Part shown: positions 1-11,760 of the stretch, in pieces | How the letters are laid out: every line of letters begins with the position of its first letter | Numbering within the stretch: the stretch's first letter is position 1 | Assembly: GCA_039111635.1 (NCBI GenBank) | Contig: JBCAQO010000004.1 | Span: 2,356,001 to 2,420,000 of the forward strand | DNA length: 64,000 bases | Source of the DNA: Heterobasidion occidentale | Lineage: Eukaryota > Basidiomycota > Agaricomycetes > Russulales > Bondarzewiaceae | Reading direction: 5' to 3' | Notes under the pieces: generated by a model | The model's input: the letters and a program-made list of their open reading frames with translations, nothing else | What the model was told of the DNA's origin: nothing | The model's database searches: none | Translations under genes and position numbers: made by a program

Positions 1-587
1 AGCCTTCCCTTTATCTTAATGATCATCCACTGATCAACCTCGATCCTCCCCAGATCCGTCGCCGCTCCGACCCTTCTGTCTGCCCCCCCGCCCACGCTTC
101 TCCAGCGATCCTTGGATGCAAGTCCCTCAAGGCCGCCTGCAGGTACTTGAATGACTTGTCCACCCAGGCACGTTCCTGCTTTCTCGGGGCGAAGCGCGAG
201 ACTATCACCGTCATCCATCGCCAGGAGCCGCAACTCGGGACGACGGGGCGCGCGAACGTGCACGCGTCGCCTGACCCTCCCCAGTGCCTTCTCTTCTAGA
301 TAGACTTTCCTCTGGCCACCAGGCGTGAAGCTTCCCCGCGTTTCGCCCTAAGTACTTACATACACCCCAACTTAATGAACTTACCCATATAGCCTAGAGA
401 TAATCGCAGCCCGATGTATCGCTCCCCAATTCATTAAGACGTTTATTAACACAACTGAAAAGAGAAGCGAAGCGCAAAACGCGACGAGACACGGAGCGTA
501 CATATCAAACAAACCAAACAACCAAACAGACAGACAGACCCCACAAACCCAACGACCCGCCGCCTCCCACCGCCCGCGCACGGACGC
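1..587. other. Window edge and 3' flank of IWS1
   Basis: This stretch lies downstream of the IWS1 stop codon and probably holds its 3' UTR. On the minus strand a 63-codon open frame at 23-214 begins MTVIVSRFAPRKQERAW. It could be the first exon of a gene that continues left of the window, but I recognise no family and no clear splice donor fixes its end. I see nothing else here. Confidence 0.3.
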
Positions 588-2074
588 TCACTTCTGCGAC
601 AGCTTCCTCGTCAGGCTCCGTATCCGGTCCGCGTTCCGCCGCCGCCGCTCCGTGTCCATCGTCACGCTCGACTGCACCGACACCGCGTGGTTCCGCGGCG
701 CGACCGTGTATGTCCCGAGCTCGCGCTGCGGGATCATCACCGCGTTCTTGCGCACCCTGTTCCGATCGTTCTCCCCCTCGCGCGCGCGCGCGAGGATCGC
801 GGTCAGCCGGTTCGGCCGCAGCGCGGGCCCGTCCTCGGCCGCGTCCTCGAGCACGGGGATCGCGCGGTCGCGGTACGACGCGGAGCGCTTGATGATCGGG
901 CGCGACCACGCGGACACGAGCGCGTTGGCGACGCGCGCGACCTCAGGCGTCACGCGCTTGCACTTGGTGTAGAACAGCACGACGCGCCCGAGCTTCGACT
1001 CCTTGAGCACGTTCGTGTCGATGTACTCGAGCTTCTGGAGCGTCTCGAGGAATTCCTTTTGGATGTTCAGCGCCGGGAGGGAGCGGTCGGGCAGCGGCTC
1101 GAGCCAGCGCCGCACGCCCTCGAGCAGGTTGTTGTCCACGATCGACTGCGAGAGGCCGGATCTGCGCGCCGGGGCACGCCGAGTGCGTCAGTCGTCGTCC
1201 GAGAGAGAGAGAAAGAGGAGGCGGGGCGCACTTTCGCAGGACCTCCATGACCTGTGGGAGTAACTTGAGCTTCATCGTCGCGGGCTGGTGGTTGAACCGC
1301 GACTTCTCGTCGTCCTCGGCGGCGGCGAGCATCGCCTCGCGGAGGCGCGACACCTCCTCGTCCGCGACGCGGTCCATCACGTCCTCGTCCTTCTTGCGCT
1401 TCTTCGGCCTCGACGACTTCTTTGGCTTGAGAATATCGTCGATCGCCATGTCCAGCAGAATCTTGTCGGCTACAGCCCCACACCGACCACGCACCGATAC
1501 CACCGACACATCCGACGACCCACCGTCAGCCCTGAACGAGCGAGCGAGACAACAAAAACACCGCGCACCCTCATTCTTCGGCATTTCTTTCAACTCCTGC
1601 TCTGTCCTCTGCGCCCGCTTCCGCTTCTTCTGCACCCGCTTCCGTCCGCTCACGCCCTCGTTGCCCGCGCCTTGCCGCCTTGCCGCGCGCTTTTTGTTCT
1701 TCGCCGCCCCTGCGGCCGGACGGTCCTGCACGTACTCGTCGCCCGAGTCGCCCGAGGACTCGTCGTCGTCCACGGCGCCTGCGGGCGCGGAGGTGGACGC
1801 CGGGACGGGGATCGGGCGCTCGAGCTCTTCGTCTGTATGGCGTCGTCACGTCGGCGTCAACAACCAGTCGTGCGCGCGAGAACATGGGATGGACGTGAAG
1901 GCGGAAGGCGGAGGGCAGGGCGTACCATCTGCGTCCGGGGCGTCCGAGAGCTCAGAGTCGGACCCGAAGATGTCGCGCTCGGCGAAGCGGGTCTGCTGTG
2001 GCGGACGGGTCTGCGCTGGGATGTTAGCGAGGGCATCGGCGCCGACGGATGCGGGGGTTGCTCACGTCGGGCAT
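588..2074 (-). CDS. IWS1: Transcription elongation factor IWS1/SPN1
   Basis: Nuclear factor that binds the histone chaperone SPT6 and travels with RNA polymerase II during elongation. The last exon (588 to about 1160) carries the C-terminal half of the TFIIS N-terminal/LW domain, with NNLLEGVRRWLEPLPDRSLP and the helical region LQKLEYIDTNVLKESKLGRV, then the basic tail ending RSLTRKLSQK. Upstream exons give an acidic, Lys/Arg-rich N-terminus (DSELSDAPDADG, then KNKKRAARR blocks) and a middle part with DKILLDMAIDDILKPKK. I place the start at the ATG at 2074, in a tiny first exon (ATGCCCGAC followed by GTGAGC). At least four introns split the gene, and each shows a GT donor and AG acceptor in the right phase. 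It faces away from the PBP-like gene that begins at 2561. The family assignment is firm; the first exon is less so. Confidence 0.88.
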
Positions 2075-2560
2075 GGTGTACTGGTGTGTGTCTGTGAATA
2101 AGGAGCTGTGGCGCAAAGACGTCCGATGTTGGGCGTCAACAAGGCCAAACATAGTGTGGATACAGAACAATCCTGACAAAACCTCGGCCTCCCACAGCAG
2201 ATTTCCAGCGCTGTAATAGGACTCGCTCAGGTCTAAAGGTTTGCAGAAACTAAGCTTTCAGCCAATGGTATTGTCATCGTTGTTGTTCTGATGCGACCAA
2301 TCATACAATGTACTGTATCATTCATCCGGCACTCGGTGTCAAATTTGTCTGGCCTCATATACATATGACGGGGATGTCAGAAATGAGGGATGCTGTCGCC
2401 AGTTCCATGTAGGCTAAAGAACAGATAAAGTGAAAAACTGCGTCGAACATCGTTAACGGACTGCAGGAGAGCGTTTCTCATCTCTTTCGGATCTCGATCT
2501 CAGATCTTCCGTCTCACCTTCACCTCCGTTCTACCGGTCACAGTCTTCGCAAGAACCACC
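2075..2560. promoter_or_regulatory. Divergent intergenic region between IWS1 and the PBP-like gene
   Basis: This 486-bp gap separates two divergent starts and must hold both promoters. It is more AT-rich than the flanking genes. I see no convincing TATA box and no other gene. Confidence 0.4.
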
Positions 2561-4042
2561 ATGCCTCTCAGGGTCGGATACGGTATGCTCGTCAACGGGC
2601 ATGACTAGACGATTCGCTGAGCGCGCCTCGTGCAGTTCGCGAGCACTTTTCTTCACCCTTGCTACAGTATGCCGAGGTCGACCAGGGGAAGACGTTCACG
2701 CTGGTCGAGTGTCCGAGTATGTTGATGCAGTCATCGTGGAACCACATCGATCTCAAGCAGCAGTGCATTCTTGAACAGGCGGCACGGGGCAGCTCATCGC
2801 GCGCCTCACGAACGACGAGATCGACGTCGCGATGTAGGGCTCGTTCGTTCCTCGTCTCACGGACTAACTGACCCCCCCCTGATGAATGGTTATGTCGTCG
2901 TAGTGCTCTCACGGACCCCCTCATCTCCGGGATCGCGAAGGGATCCAAGGCGTACAAGCTTATAGGCAGCTACGTCAATACGCCGCTCAACTGGTGAGTA
3001 CTAAGCTGGCAGGCCAAGGGGTATCTCCTGACGCTGACTCTGTATCGTAGGGCTGTGATCACTGGCAAAGAATCAAAATACAAATCCATCGCCGACCTTA
3101 CGGGCACGCCGCTGGGCATCTCGCGTCCCGGTAGTGGCAGTCAGACGATGGCGAGCGTGATGGCGCTTCAGCAGGGCTGGGACACGTCCGCTTTAGAGTT
3201 CAAGGGTGAGTCACTCTTCACAGCGAGCGTCGTCCGCCTTCGCGACGGGAGCGTCTTTTCGATGTTGTCTGACGCTTGCCATGATCGTTGCCACCATCAC
3301 CATGGACCAGTGAACAACGACATCCACGGGTTGATCGCCTCCGTCAACGACGGCTCGACGAGCGCGTTCATGTGGGAATGGTTCACGACGAAGCCCTTCG
3401 CAGACGCCGGCGCCGTCCGCTTCGTAAGTCACCGCATCCTTGCCATCCGCATCTGCGCCAGTACCCGGCACGCTGACGCGCAGGCGCTCTTCACCCCACC
3501 CCTCCTTTCGCGCTCGCCACCGCGCCGCCATAGATTGGCTCGGTCCCCACGCCCTGGCCATCATGGCTGATCGCCGCGCACCCCTCGCACGCGCGCGCCC
3601 CGCCCGACGCGCTCCGCATCTTCCTCAGCGCGCTCTCCGCCCACGTCCGCGCGTTCGACTCGGCGGAGGCGCGCGCCGGCGCCGACGTCGCGTTCATCAA
3701 GGACAAGTTCGGGTACCCCGAGGAAGACGTCAAGGTACGCCGATTTGCCCCGCGCGCCCGTGCTCCGCTGCCGCGCTTGCCCGGCTCTGCGCACTGACAC
3801 GTCGCTGCTAGGCGTGGCTCGAGACCGTCGCGTACCCCGCCGATTGCGCCGAGATCCCCAGAAACGTCTTGACTGACACGCTGAAGTGAGCGCGCGCTGA
3901 CCTTTTGCTGCGCGTTCCTTTCAAATCTGACTTCGCGCACAGGGTGCTCGAGGCGGCTGGCGTCGTCCAGTTACCCGCTGGTGGGCAATTCCACTTGCAG
4001 GACTTTATCGATGGCGACATCGTTGCTCTGAGCGAGGCCTAA
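2561..4042 (+). CDS. Periplasmic-binding-protein-like II (Ca3427/THI5-like) protein
   Basis: Predicted type 2 periplasmic-binding fold of the fungal Ca3427 group, related to the NMT1/THI5/SsuA family; the ligand is unknown. The joined protein starts MPLRVGYVREHFSSPLLQY and continues with LARLTNDEID-type sequence (here GQLIARLTNDEIDVAIALTD), SGIAKGSKAYKLIGSYV, LTGTPLGISRPGSGSQTMAS, FMWEWFTTKPF and the tail DFIDGDIVALSEA. The LRVGYV start and the G-S-G-S/T loop are typical of the fold. The gene has about seven exons; the first is only 22 bases (2561-2582) and phases match at each GT-AG junction checked. The later exons (about 3530-3900) are markedly GC-rich. There is no signal peptide, so it is probably cytosolic. 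The function is not known from the sequence. Confidence 0.8.
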
Positions 4043-6124
4043 GATCCAAGGGGTGGGACGAGAGTATTCACAAGCCCAACAGAAATCCGGGGGAATTCGC
4101 GTAGACACGAACACAGAAGTTAATCTTTTTTATCATTAAAGTGCTGTATCCATGGTGTATAGTACAGTATGCGACGTAGCTGTCTAGCTCGACAAAATCC
4201 GCTCCGACGACCACGTCGCGCCGCGAGAGACACCGCAAACGGATGATGATCCCAAGCGCATCGAAGGAGTACAAACGACGCGACGACGCAATGTATCAAT
4301 CGCTGATTAGCCACTCTACCAGTCGAGCGTAAAACGATGAACGGCATGCCCAGCAACTGACCCCAAAAGAGAGCTCCTCTCCCGAGCCCCCGCACCGTAT
4401 CCGCGCACACGAGCGAGCATAAAAATGCACGCCGACGCGCGCGCACGCACAACGGGGACCGGTCGACTGTAAGGAAGAAAACCCCTGCGCCTCGCCAGCG
4501 CTTATATGCCCCAGATCGGTCCACGTGACGAGGCCCGTGCGCGGGAACTTCTCCGGAGATAAATAGTGGGCGGCGCGCGAAGGCACAGGCTCTTCTACGA
4601 AAGTTACACCTGGCTCGTTGATATTTGGGGTCGCCTGCGCACTCACCACGCGGCGGCCTTGAACGTGTGGTTAGGGAGACGGATTGCCTTGTAGGCACGC
4701 CTGCTCCCGAGATCGTCCCGCTTTGCATTCAGTGGCGAGGTCGGCCCGTAGAGTAGGTATATTCCACCTCGAGATATATGTGATTGAATGGTACGTAGCA
4801 GTGCCGTGATCCCAAGGCTTTGGTTCCCGCTCATTTGCACGCTCTCCGGAAGAAGCAACGTCTAGTAGGAAGGTCGTGTAAAGAAGCTGCAGCCGTATGC
4901 TAATACATGTGAAGGTTGTGAACATCGACAAGGTGTACAGCTGTAAAATAGAACTGGATGAGAATGCTAGGAACTGATTGATAAATTGAACCACAGATGC
5001 GCAGAAGTGATGTAACGGTTAGATAGACGATATGCACGCAAACCAGAAAGAAAACAAGTCCAATAAGTCCACGAGTAGTCCATGCAGAGTCCCGATCCGG
5101 CGGCCTACCGCATGCGGGCGACGCGAAGTCGCCAGGAGTGTACACTATAAGCAGAAATATGCAAGAGTCGAGGTGCCGGTAAGTACGTTAGGGCTCAACG
5201 TTCATCACCAGGCGCCCGACGAGTCCATGAGTTCGACAGCGCCCTACAGCATCAGAAAACAAGCATGACCGTCAAGGCCTAAGGCAGCATAATAGACACG
5301 TTGAGCCTTGAGCGCCGCTCGCTCGATGTTCACACGTTGACGGGTGTTCACTTGTTCACCGCCCAGCAGTCTCCAGCAGTCCCCAGGCTGTGCACGCGCG
5401 CGTTCCTGATACGATCGAATAACTGAACGACACGATCGAGGGCAGGCACTGGAGGGCGCTGGGCAGGCGGGCCAGGGCGATCGGGAAGCGGGTGCGGTCA
5501 GGCCGGACGTCCCGGGCACACGAGGCGGCGTCCTGCGGCGTCCTGCAGCAGCAAGGCAGCGGACGGATGGAGCTGGATGGAGGGCGCGCGCCCGAGAGTG
5601 CCTGACGACGATGTACAGTCGGACGGCGACGCGCTGCGGTCCTGGGTGAGCGAGGCGGACGCAGGTGAGTCGAGCTAGGCACGGACGGCGACGCCATGTT
5701 TTTTCTTTTCTTTTTATGCGATTTGATTTGTGCGTGATGGATGGATGGACGTTATTAGACGCGCGTCGGCGAACGTGCCTCATTTTAGGTGTTTTTTTTT
5801 CATTGGGACGTGTGACAGCGGCTGCTGATGGGTCCTAGGGGAGACAAGGGGGGGGGGGGATGCGAGTCCGGGAACGGCGGAGGGGCAGGCGCGCGCGTAG
5901 ACGGGACGGAGAGACGTGGGGAGTTGGGAAGATGAGGAGAGGCGGAGTGGTGGAGTGGCGGTAGGGTGGGGCGAGGTGGGATGAGGTGAGGCGTGGTGAG
6001 GCGAGGCGAGGCGAGGGCAGGCGGAGAGAGGCGCGGATATCATCGGCGCTGCTGCGAAGCCGATGCAGGCGTCAACAACCTGGAAACCAACGGATATCAG
6101 CGCTGCGTCGTCAAAAACTCCAAC
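4043..6124. other. About 2 kb without a supported gene
   Basis: Several open frames of 60-200 codons occur here, mostly on the minus strand (for example 4120-4728, 4671-4994, 4900-5145). None has a recognisable domain and their composition looks random or Arg/Pro-rich. The frame at 4900-5145 contains one hydrophobic stretch (GLIGLVFFLVCVHIVYLTV), so a small membrane-protein gene or a non-coding transcript is possible. The right end (about 5830-6040) is low-complexity purine-rich DNA. Confidence 0.45.
5847..6030. repeat. Purine-rich low-complexity tract
   Basis: Imperfect repeats of gaggtgagg, gtggtgagg and gaggcgagg units at about 5930-6020, preceded by a run of about ten G residues near 5850. 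The strand asymmetry (G+A on the plus strand) is strong. It lies just past the stop of the F-box-like gene, so it may fall in that gene's 3' region. Confidence 0.6.
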
Positions 6125-8765
6125 CTAGCCTCCTAGCCTTGCAGATAGACAGAGAAATTGAAAGAGAACCCCCCAATAATGAACCGTCCAACGCTCGAAG
6201 AAAGAGCCCGAGCCCAGAGCGAAAGAAAGAAAGAAAGAGGGAAGGAGAGACAAGTACCTCAGCCACACATACCCCGCTGCGGCGCGCTCCCCCACCAGCT
6301 CCCACACGCGCCCCACCGCCTCGTCCCGCGCCGCCCACTCCGCGCCCGCGGAGTCCCTCAACGCGTCGAGCAGCGCCGTCCGCCCCTCGACCGTGCCCTC
6401 CGCCTGCAGCACCCACTCCTTGCGCCACCCCTCGCCGACGCCCGCCCACACGTCCGCATCGTCGCTCTCCTCGCTTGGTCCTCCACTGCCATCGCCGTGC
6501 TCGGTGCGCGCGCGGGGGAACGGCGGCATGGGCAGCGCCGCGAGGTGCGGGTGCGAGTGCGCAGAACCAGGGGACGGGGCGGAGGCGGGAGCGAGAGCGG
6601 GCTGTCGCGGGCCGGGCAGGCGCGCGAGCCAGACGTACCGCTTCGCGAGCGCGACGCCCGACGGCGAGTGCGGGCTGCGCACGCGCGTCGGGAGGCGCAC
6701 GAGCGCGAGCAGGCTCTCGAGGTCCCCGACCCCACCGCCGTCCGCGCCCGCGTCTGTCCCTACGTGCGCCGAGCCAAACTCAGACGCCCCGAGAGCCTCG
6801 CGCGCCGCCAAACGCGCACGCGGCACCGGCAGCCGCAGGCGCGCAACGCGGGGCGCGCGCCCGGCGCGGTGGCGAGGTGCGCATAGTACAGCGGGGACGG
6901 CAGCGCGCGGGCGTCGGGCACGGGCGGCGGCGCGGCGGGGCGTGCGGGACGAGCGCGGTGCCCGTGAAGACGAGCCAGGCGCGCCGCGCGCCGCGCACGT
7001 CCTGATCCTGATCCCGGTCCCGGTCCTGGTCCGCGACGCGCGCGGGTTCCCGGGCTGGGCAGCGCGTCGGGCGTGTCGGCGGGTACCCCCACACGGACTC
7101 TGCGGACGACGATGGCGACGAGGATGGGGCGGACGCGGGGCGGGGCGCGGGCGGGACGTAGCCGACGTTGCAGACGACGTCGCCCGCGGAGAGGTGCTCC
7201 CAGAGGCCCGCGGCGCGCAGCTGGGCGGCGCAGGCGGCGAGCGCGGGGGCGTCGAGGGCGGCGCAGGGGACGAAGACGCGGAGGACGGGCGCGCGGGCGC
7301 GGGAGGTGGCGTGGAGGAGGTCGTGCGGGTCGTGCGGGTCGGGGTGGGGGCGAGTATAAGCGGAGGTGGAGGAGGGTGCGGCGAGGAGAGCGGGGAGGGG
7401 TGGCAGAGGCGGCAAGGGCGGGACCGCGTGCGCGAGGGAGGACGCGCGCGAGTGGGAATAGGAATATGTGTGCACGGAGGTGGCCGCGCGGCGATGCGCG
7501 CGGCGGAACGCGCCCTCGTCGTCCGACGTCGGCGCGGACCCCGCGCCCGATGCGGACCCGGATGCGGACGCGGAGCCCGAGGCCGCGAGCGACGACGCCA
7601 TCGAGAACGCCGACATGGACGAGAGCGAGAGCGACATGGCCTTGTGGGCGGACTTTGGCCTGTGGTGCGACGTCGCGCGCGGGGCGACGAACGCAGAGGG
7701 GGGGAGCGAGTCGTATGTGGAGGAGGAGGAGGCCGTGGCGGCGCGGCGGCGGGCGCCGCGCCAGCTGTCGGCGTAGACGCGCAGGGCGAAGGGGTCTGCG
7801 GATGGGGGCGGGGGCGGGACTTTGGCTTGCCGAGGAGGGAGAAGCGGTAGGAGGCGCGGCGCTGGCCGGGGTGTTTTGTTGTTCCCGGTGGGGTAGAGCC
7901 TGTTATGGAGTCGGAGGGCGGGAGGGAGAAGGAAAGGGGCGCGGGGAAGACGAGCTCGCGGATGAGGGAGCGCGAGCGGGGGCGGGGGCGGACCAGCGCA
8001 GGTAGGGGGGTGGGAGTGAGGGTGATCGTTGAAGGGGAGGAGGTTGGGGGGAGGAGGATTGAGGAGCTGTGGATGAGGGATTGCAGGAGGACTACGCGGG
8101 AGTGGGCGAGGGCGAGGGCGGCGAGGCGCGCGGTCTGTGCGTCGTGGTGACGGGACGGGGACGCCTCTGAGAGGACGGCCAGGGCGTGGAGGGGGTAGCT
8201 GTGCAGCGGGACGTTCTGCGACTCGACTGCACCACCACAGGACACGGTCAGCGGGCGCGCACCAGGAAGACAGGGGGAACTCACGGAACAGGTCGAGGTC
8301 GCGAAAGTCGAGGTCGACGGGGCGGGCGTCGTAGCTGTCGTAGTACGCGCGGAGGTCGGCGTGGTGTAGGCAGTAACGGTAGCCAGGCACGAGGCGGGCG
8401 AGGAGAGCATCGTGCGCGGGGGTGCGCGGCTGGAGCAGGGCGCGGGCGAGGACGGGCGAGGCGAGGCCAAGGGCGCGGATGTCGGGCCAGGCGAGGTGAG
8501 GAAGGACGGATGCGAGGATGCGAGGGGTGCGGAGGAGAGCGGGAAGGGTGGGCGAGCGGGGCGCTAGGATGGTGAGGCGACGATTGTAGAGGTCGAAGGG
8601 GAGGGGAACGGGGAGGGGACGGGGCTCTCGGGCCGGCTTGAGGGTGGTGGGGACAGGGGGCAGGGGTCTGGGCGGTGTGTCGAGGAAGGAGCGGGTGTCG
8701 CTGTCGGGGGTGGAGCGGTCGGAAGGCGAGGTCGAAAGCGGGGGCGTGCTGTCGTACACGTCCAT
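6125..8765 (-). CDS. F-box-like protein, very GC-rich, reading frame broken in this sequence
   Basis: Probable basidiomycete F-box-like protein; the role in substrate recognition is inferred. It starts MDVYDSTPPLSTSPSD, with a low-complexity Pro/Ser N-terminus and an F-box-like helix set around PRILASVLPHLAWPDIRALG (residues about 85-110). A first intron (donor GTGAGTTCC near 8285, acceptor near 8225) leads to ESQNVPLHSYPLHALAVLSE. The body then lies in three successive frames: one up to SYRFSLLGKPK (about 7820), a second for ALRVYADSWRG to WLVFTGTALVPHAPP (about 7815-6935), a third for ALPSPLYYAHLATAPGARPA (about 6930-6860), and the first again for RLRLPVPRARLAAREALGAS to ERAAAGYVWLR. The pieces between the shifts are too short for introns and carry no usable splice sites. 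This suggests small indels, either real or assembly errors in about 75% GC sequence. A last intron (donor GTACTTGTC near 6254) would end at the same stop. Confidence 0.6.
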
Positions 8766-10420
8766 CGTGGGCAGCACAGAGGACGGGCAAGGGGAGGGAG
8801 GGGCAGGGCGGGAGCCATGGTATTTGTACGTCCCTAATATATTGAGCGAGGCGCTGTAGAGATGACGGTGCCGCTGCTGCGTGCCAGGCTCGCACCCGGC
8901 CGCTGGGCGCTTCATATTGCATCCAATCTCGCTTTCGTTCCTACTGATCCCATCGCGCGACGCGCTCTCAACACGTCAATCACCAGCCTCAATCCATCCA
9001 GCAGGCAGCCATCTTTTGCTCGACCCTCTCCTCATCGAGCGCCCGACAGCCCCCGCTCTCTATCCATCCCCGCACCGTCTATCATCATGACAGCGCCCTT
9101 GCTGACAACTTTGGCCACATATTTAGACCTTCAAAACTTCCCGATCGGCGGCGTCTCTGACTGACAACTGCTGCAGCTCTTCTTCCTTCATCTCCCTCGT
9201 CTCGAACCTTTCATACCGGCACCCACATCATCTCACGGTCGCTCGACGGAGCGGTCGCGCGCGTCTACCTCCTAACAACCCAACGGCACCTGGGTCCAGC
9301 GAGCCCATTACATACACCCCTCCAGCGAGCCGCCCCCACGCTGCGCACCGCGGCACTCCACTGGCACTCCCCCATGTGTTTACCCTCCAGCTGCGCTGGG
9401 TGCACCTAACTGCCGCGGACCCTCAGCTTCCCTCTCCGAAAACAGCTCCCCCGGCCGGGACAGCCACAGCCACCCAGCACCCTCGTTTTCCGGCGCGCCA
9501 CGCAGCCGCAGACGAATGCCTCGGCTGCGGCGATCTATGAACGGGATGCACGACGGACGGGCAGACAACCGCAGCTGGCCCGCGAGTCGCGACGCGCGCG
9601 CGGTCGAATTCTGAACAGTCTTACATGTCGACGAGCCGCACGGAGGATGATTCAATAAATGGCTGACGGGGATGCGGCGCCTGAGAGCACGCCTCGTGCC
9701 GTATACATGTCGCGGCTCGCAGCTCGAGGCTTAAACCCGGCGCCGCAGCGGGAGTGATCGGGCGGGACGCGCGCGGTGACGAAAAAGAACGGGGGTTGGG
9801 GGGTGGAGAGCGGCAGAGCATCTCGAGCGGCGCCGCAGCCATTGCATGCACCCTCATGACGCCATGCCGAATCCCGATCCGGCGTCGAGGACTGGCGCTC
9901 GATATCAAGGTTTGCACGCCGTCATCGTCGATCAATTCGATTGATGTGGGTCGGCGCGCCGAGGCAGTCGTTAAGCGGCGCCTCCATTCAACACGTCTCT
10001 CGGGCGGGTGGTCGAGGACGCTAAGCTTTACTATTGGGTCCAATGCAGCGCTGGCCGAGGAGCGCACGCATGCGCCATCGAGACGTGCTGAACAATTCCT
10101 GTGACGCCAGGGCGTGTGCTTGCACAAACGGAGGACAGTGAAACGCACGTGCGGCGGAGGACGTCATCGACTGTGGCCGCAGCCTAACGTTGTGCCTACA
10201 AGGAAGCTCGATGGCCGACTGAACACGCTTCTGTCTTGTCTGGGCAACATCTTTCCTGGTTCGCATCACAATACAATCCCGCCGCTCCGACTTGCATCAC
10301 TGCCACTGCTGTCTGATTTGGTGTCATGTCTCCCATATCGGTTTGTATACACTCCTCCGGCCGCAAGTGGCGGACCTGGTTCACCAAGTCGTACTGTATT
10401 CAAAGCCCACCTCCGATCTG
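8766..10420. other. 1.65-kb stretch without a supported gene
   Basis: It holds the 5' flank of the F-box-like gene, then sequence with only short, compositionally poor open frames on both strands. A 25-codon frame at about 9087-9164 starts MTAPLLTTLATYLDLQ, and a 175-codon minus frame covers 9621-10148. Neither resembles a known family. Confidence 0.4.
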
Positions 10421-10439
10421 AGACATGCAGGTCGCCCTC

Positions 10440-11760
10440 GCGCACGCGACTGAAAGCCTCACCACCGCTACCGCGGCACAAGGGTTTTTCCTGCTCGCGA
10501 ACTCGGTGGTGCCCAGGTCAACTGAACTCCATCGGCTTCGGCGCCATGGGTCTTTCGATTGGTCACGGCGACACCGGTTCTATCAAAGAGCGCTTGATGG
10601 TTACGCTGTCAAAATATGTCTCTCGGCACGATCTTGGTACGATGGTCATGCCTATGATTGGCAAGTGGTTCGCCAACACCGGCAAGCGCGAGGACATCTG
10701 CCTCGCCATCAAGTCCGGTCTCGCCGACCTCGCCCGCCTCCCCGACGGCTCTCCAGGATACGTCAGGGTCGCTTTCGATAACTGGCTGAAAAAGCTCCAG
10801 ACCGACCACGTCGACCTTTACTACCTCCACCGCACGCGGTGAGACTCGACGGCGTACATCATGAGCACGTAGGCGACTTGCTTGACCAGGTCGGCAACGG
10901 CGCCAATCGTCTTCTCAACGGGGGCGGTGGGTCAGCAGTATCCACATAACTTGTTGAGCAATATGAACTCTGATATAAAGATGAACCAGCCTTGCCGCCT
11001 GCCTTCTAATTGGAAGGGAAAGCGCAAGGCCATCGGTGTTTCTGATGTCTCTGCGTCGGCACTCCGTCGCGTTGCATGCCGTCCACCCTGTTGCCGCTCT
11101 CCAGGTCGAATACTCGCCGTTAGCCCTCGACATCGAGTTCGAGAAGCTCGACCTCTTCAAGACCGCACAGGAACTTGGCATCGCGATTGTCGCCTGCTCT
11201 CCCCTCGGCCGTGGTCTCCTCACCGGCTCCTTCGTGCGTGACCTCCCTACTTTACTGGCTTACTGAACGGCCTCTTCTCGACGCATAGACGCATCGCTGG
11301 TGTCTGTTTAGAAACTTGTACAGCACACGGTGGGGTCTATTCCCGACGGCCACTACGCCAAGCAGATTCCCCGTTTCAACGCGGACAACTTCCCCAAGAT
11401 CGTCAAGCTCTCGGACGGGTTCGCCGCCGCCGCCGCCAAGCGCGGCGCCAGGTCGTGCTTGCGTGGTTGCTTACCCAGGGCCCCAAGGTCTTCATCCTCC
11501 CCGGCAATCAACAAGGTCAAGGCCATGAACCCTTATCCCTTTCTTATTTCTCTCCACCTCCGTGGAACGCGCTCCGATCATGTTGTGGTTTCGGAATAGC
11601 ACCTCAAGGACAACGTGGGCGCGAAGTCGCGCACTTGTGCCAGCTAGCGGATGATCCACAAGACCATTGCCGCACTGGGCGAGCAGTACCCTGGAGACTT
11701 CAAAGACCTGTCCTGCCTCGGTACCCCTCTCGTTGATGCTTTCAGCGGCGCCCCTGTGTG
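10440..11760 (+). pseudogene. Aldo/keto reductase pseudogene
   Basis: A decayed copy of the yeast/fungal NADPH-dependent aldo/keto reductase family (AKR13-like, TIM barrel). Conserved blocks appear in order but in different frames: RELGGAQV (about 10500), NSIGFGAMGLS (about 10530), IGKWFANTGKREDICLAIKS (about 10660), GYVRVAFDNWLKKLQTDHVD and LYYLHR (about 10755-10836), [10 protein letters not shown] (about 11045), [20 protein letters not shown] (about 11075), [14 protein letters not shown] (about 11190), IPRFNADNFPKIVKLSDGF (about 11370) and VVLAWLLTQGPKVFILPG (about 11450). The segment that holds the catalytic Asp/Tyr region after GAMGLS is lost. Stops and frame changes separate the blocks, and the block around 10845-10925 is inverted. 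No continuous splice model restores the protein. Confidence 0.8.

Noticed and set aside
505..909. Long open frames on both strands over IWS1 and the F-box-like gene (for example 687-1250 plus, 5986-7005 plus)
   Set aside because: They are shadows of GC-rich coding sequence: stop codons are rare in all frames there and the translations are runs of Arg, Ala and Pro.
9087..9164. Short gene starting MTAPLLTTLATYLDLQ
   Set aside because: Only 25 codons, no clear downstream exon with conserved sequence and no family match.
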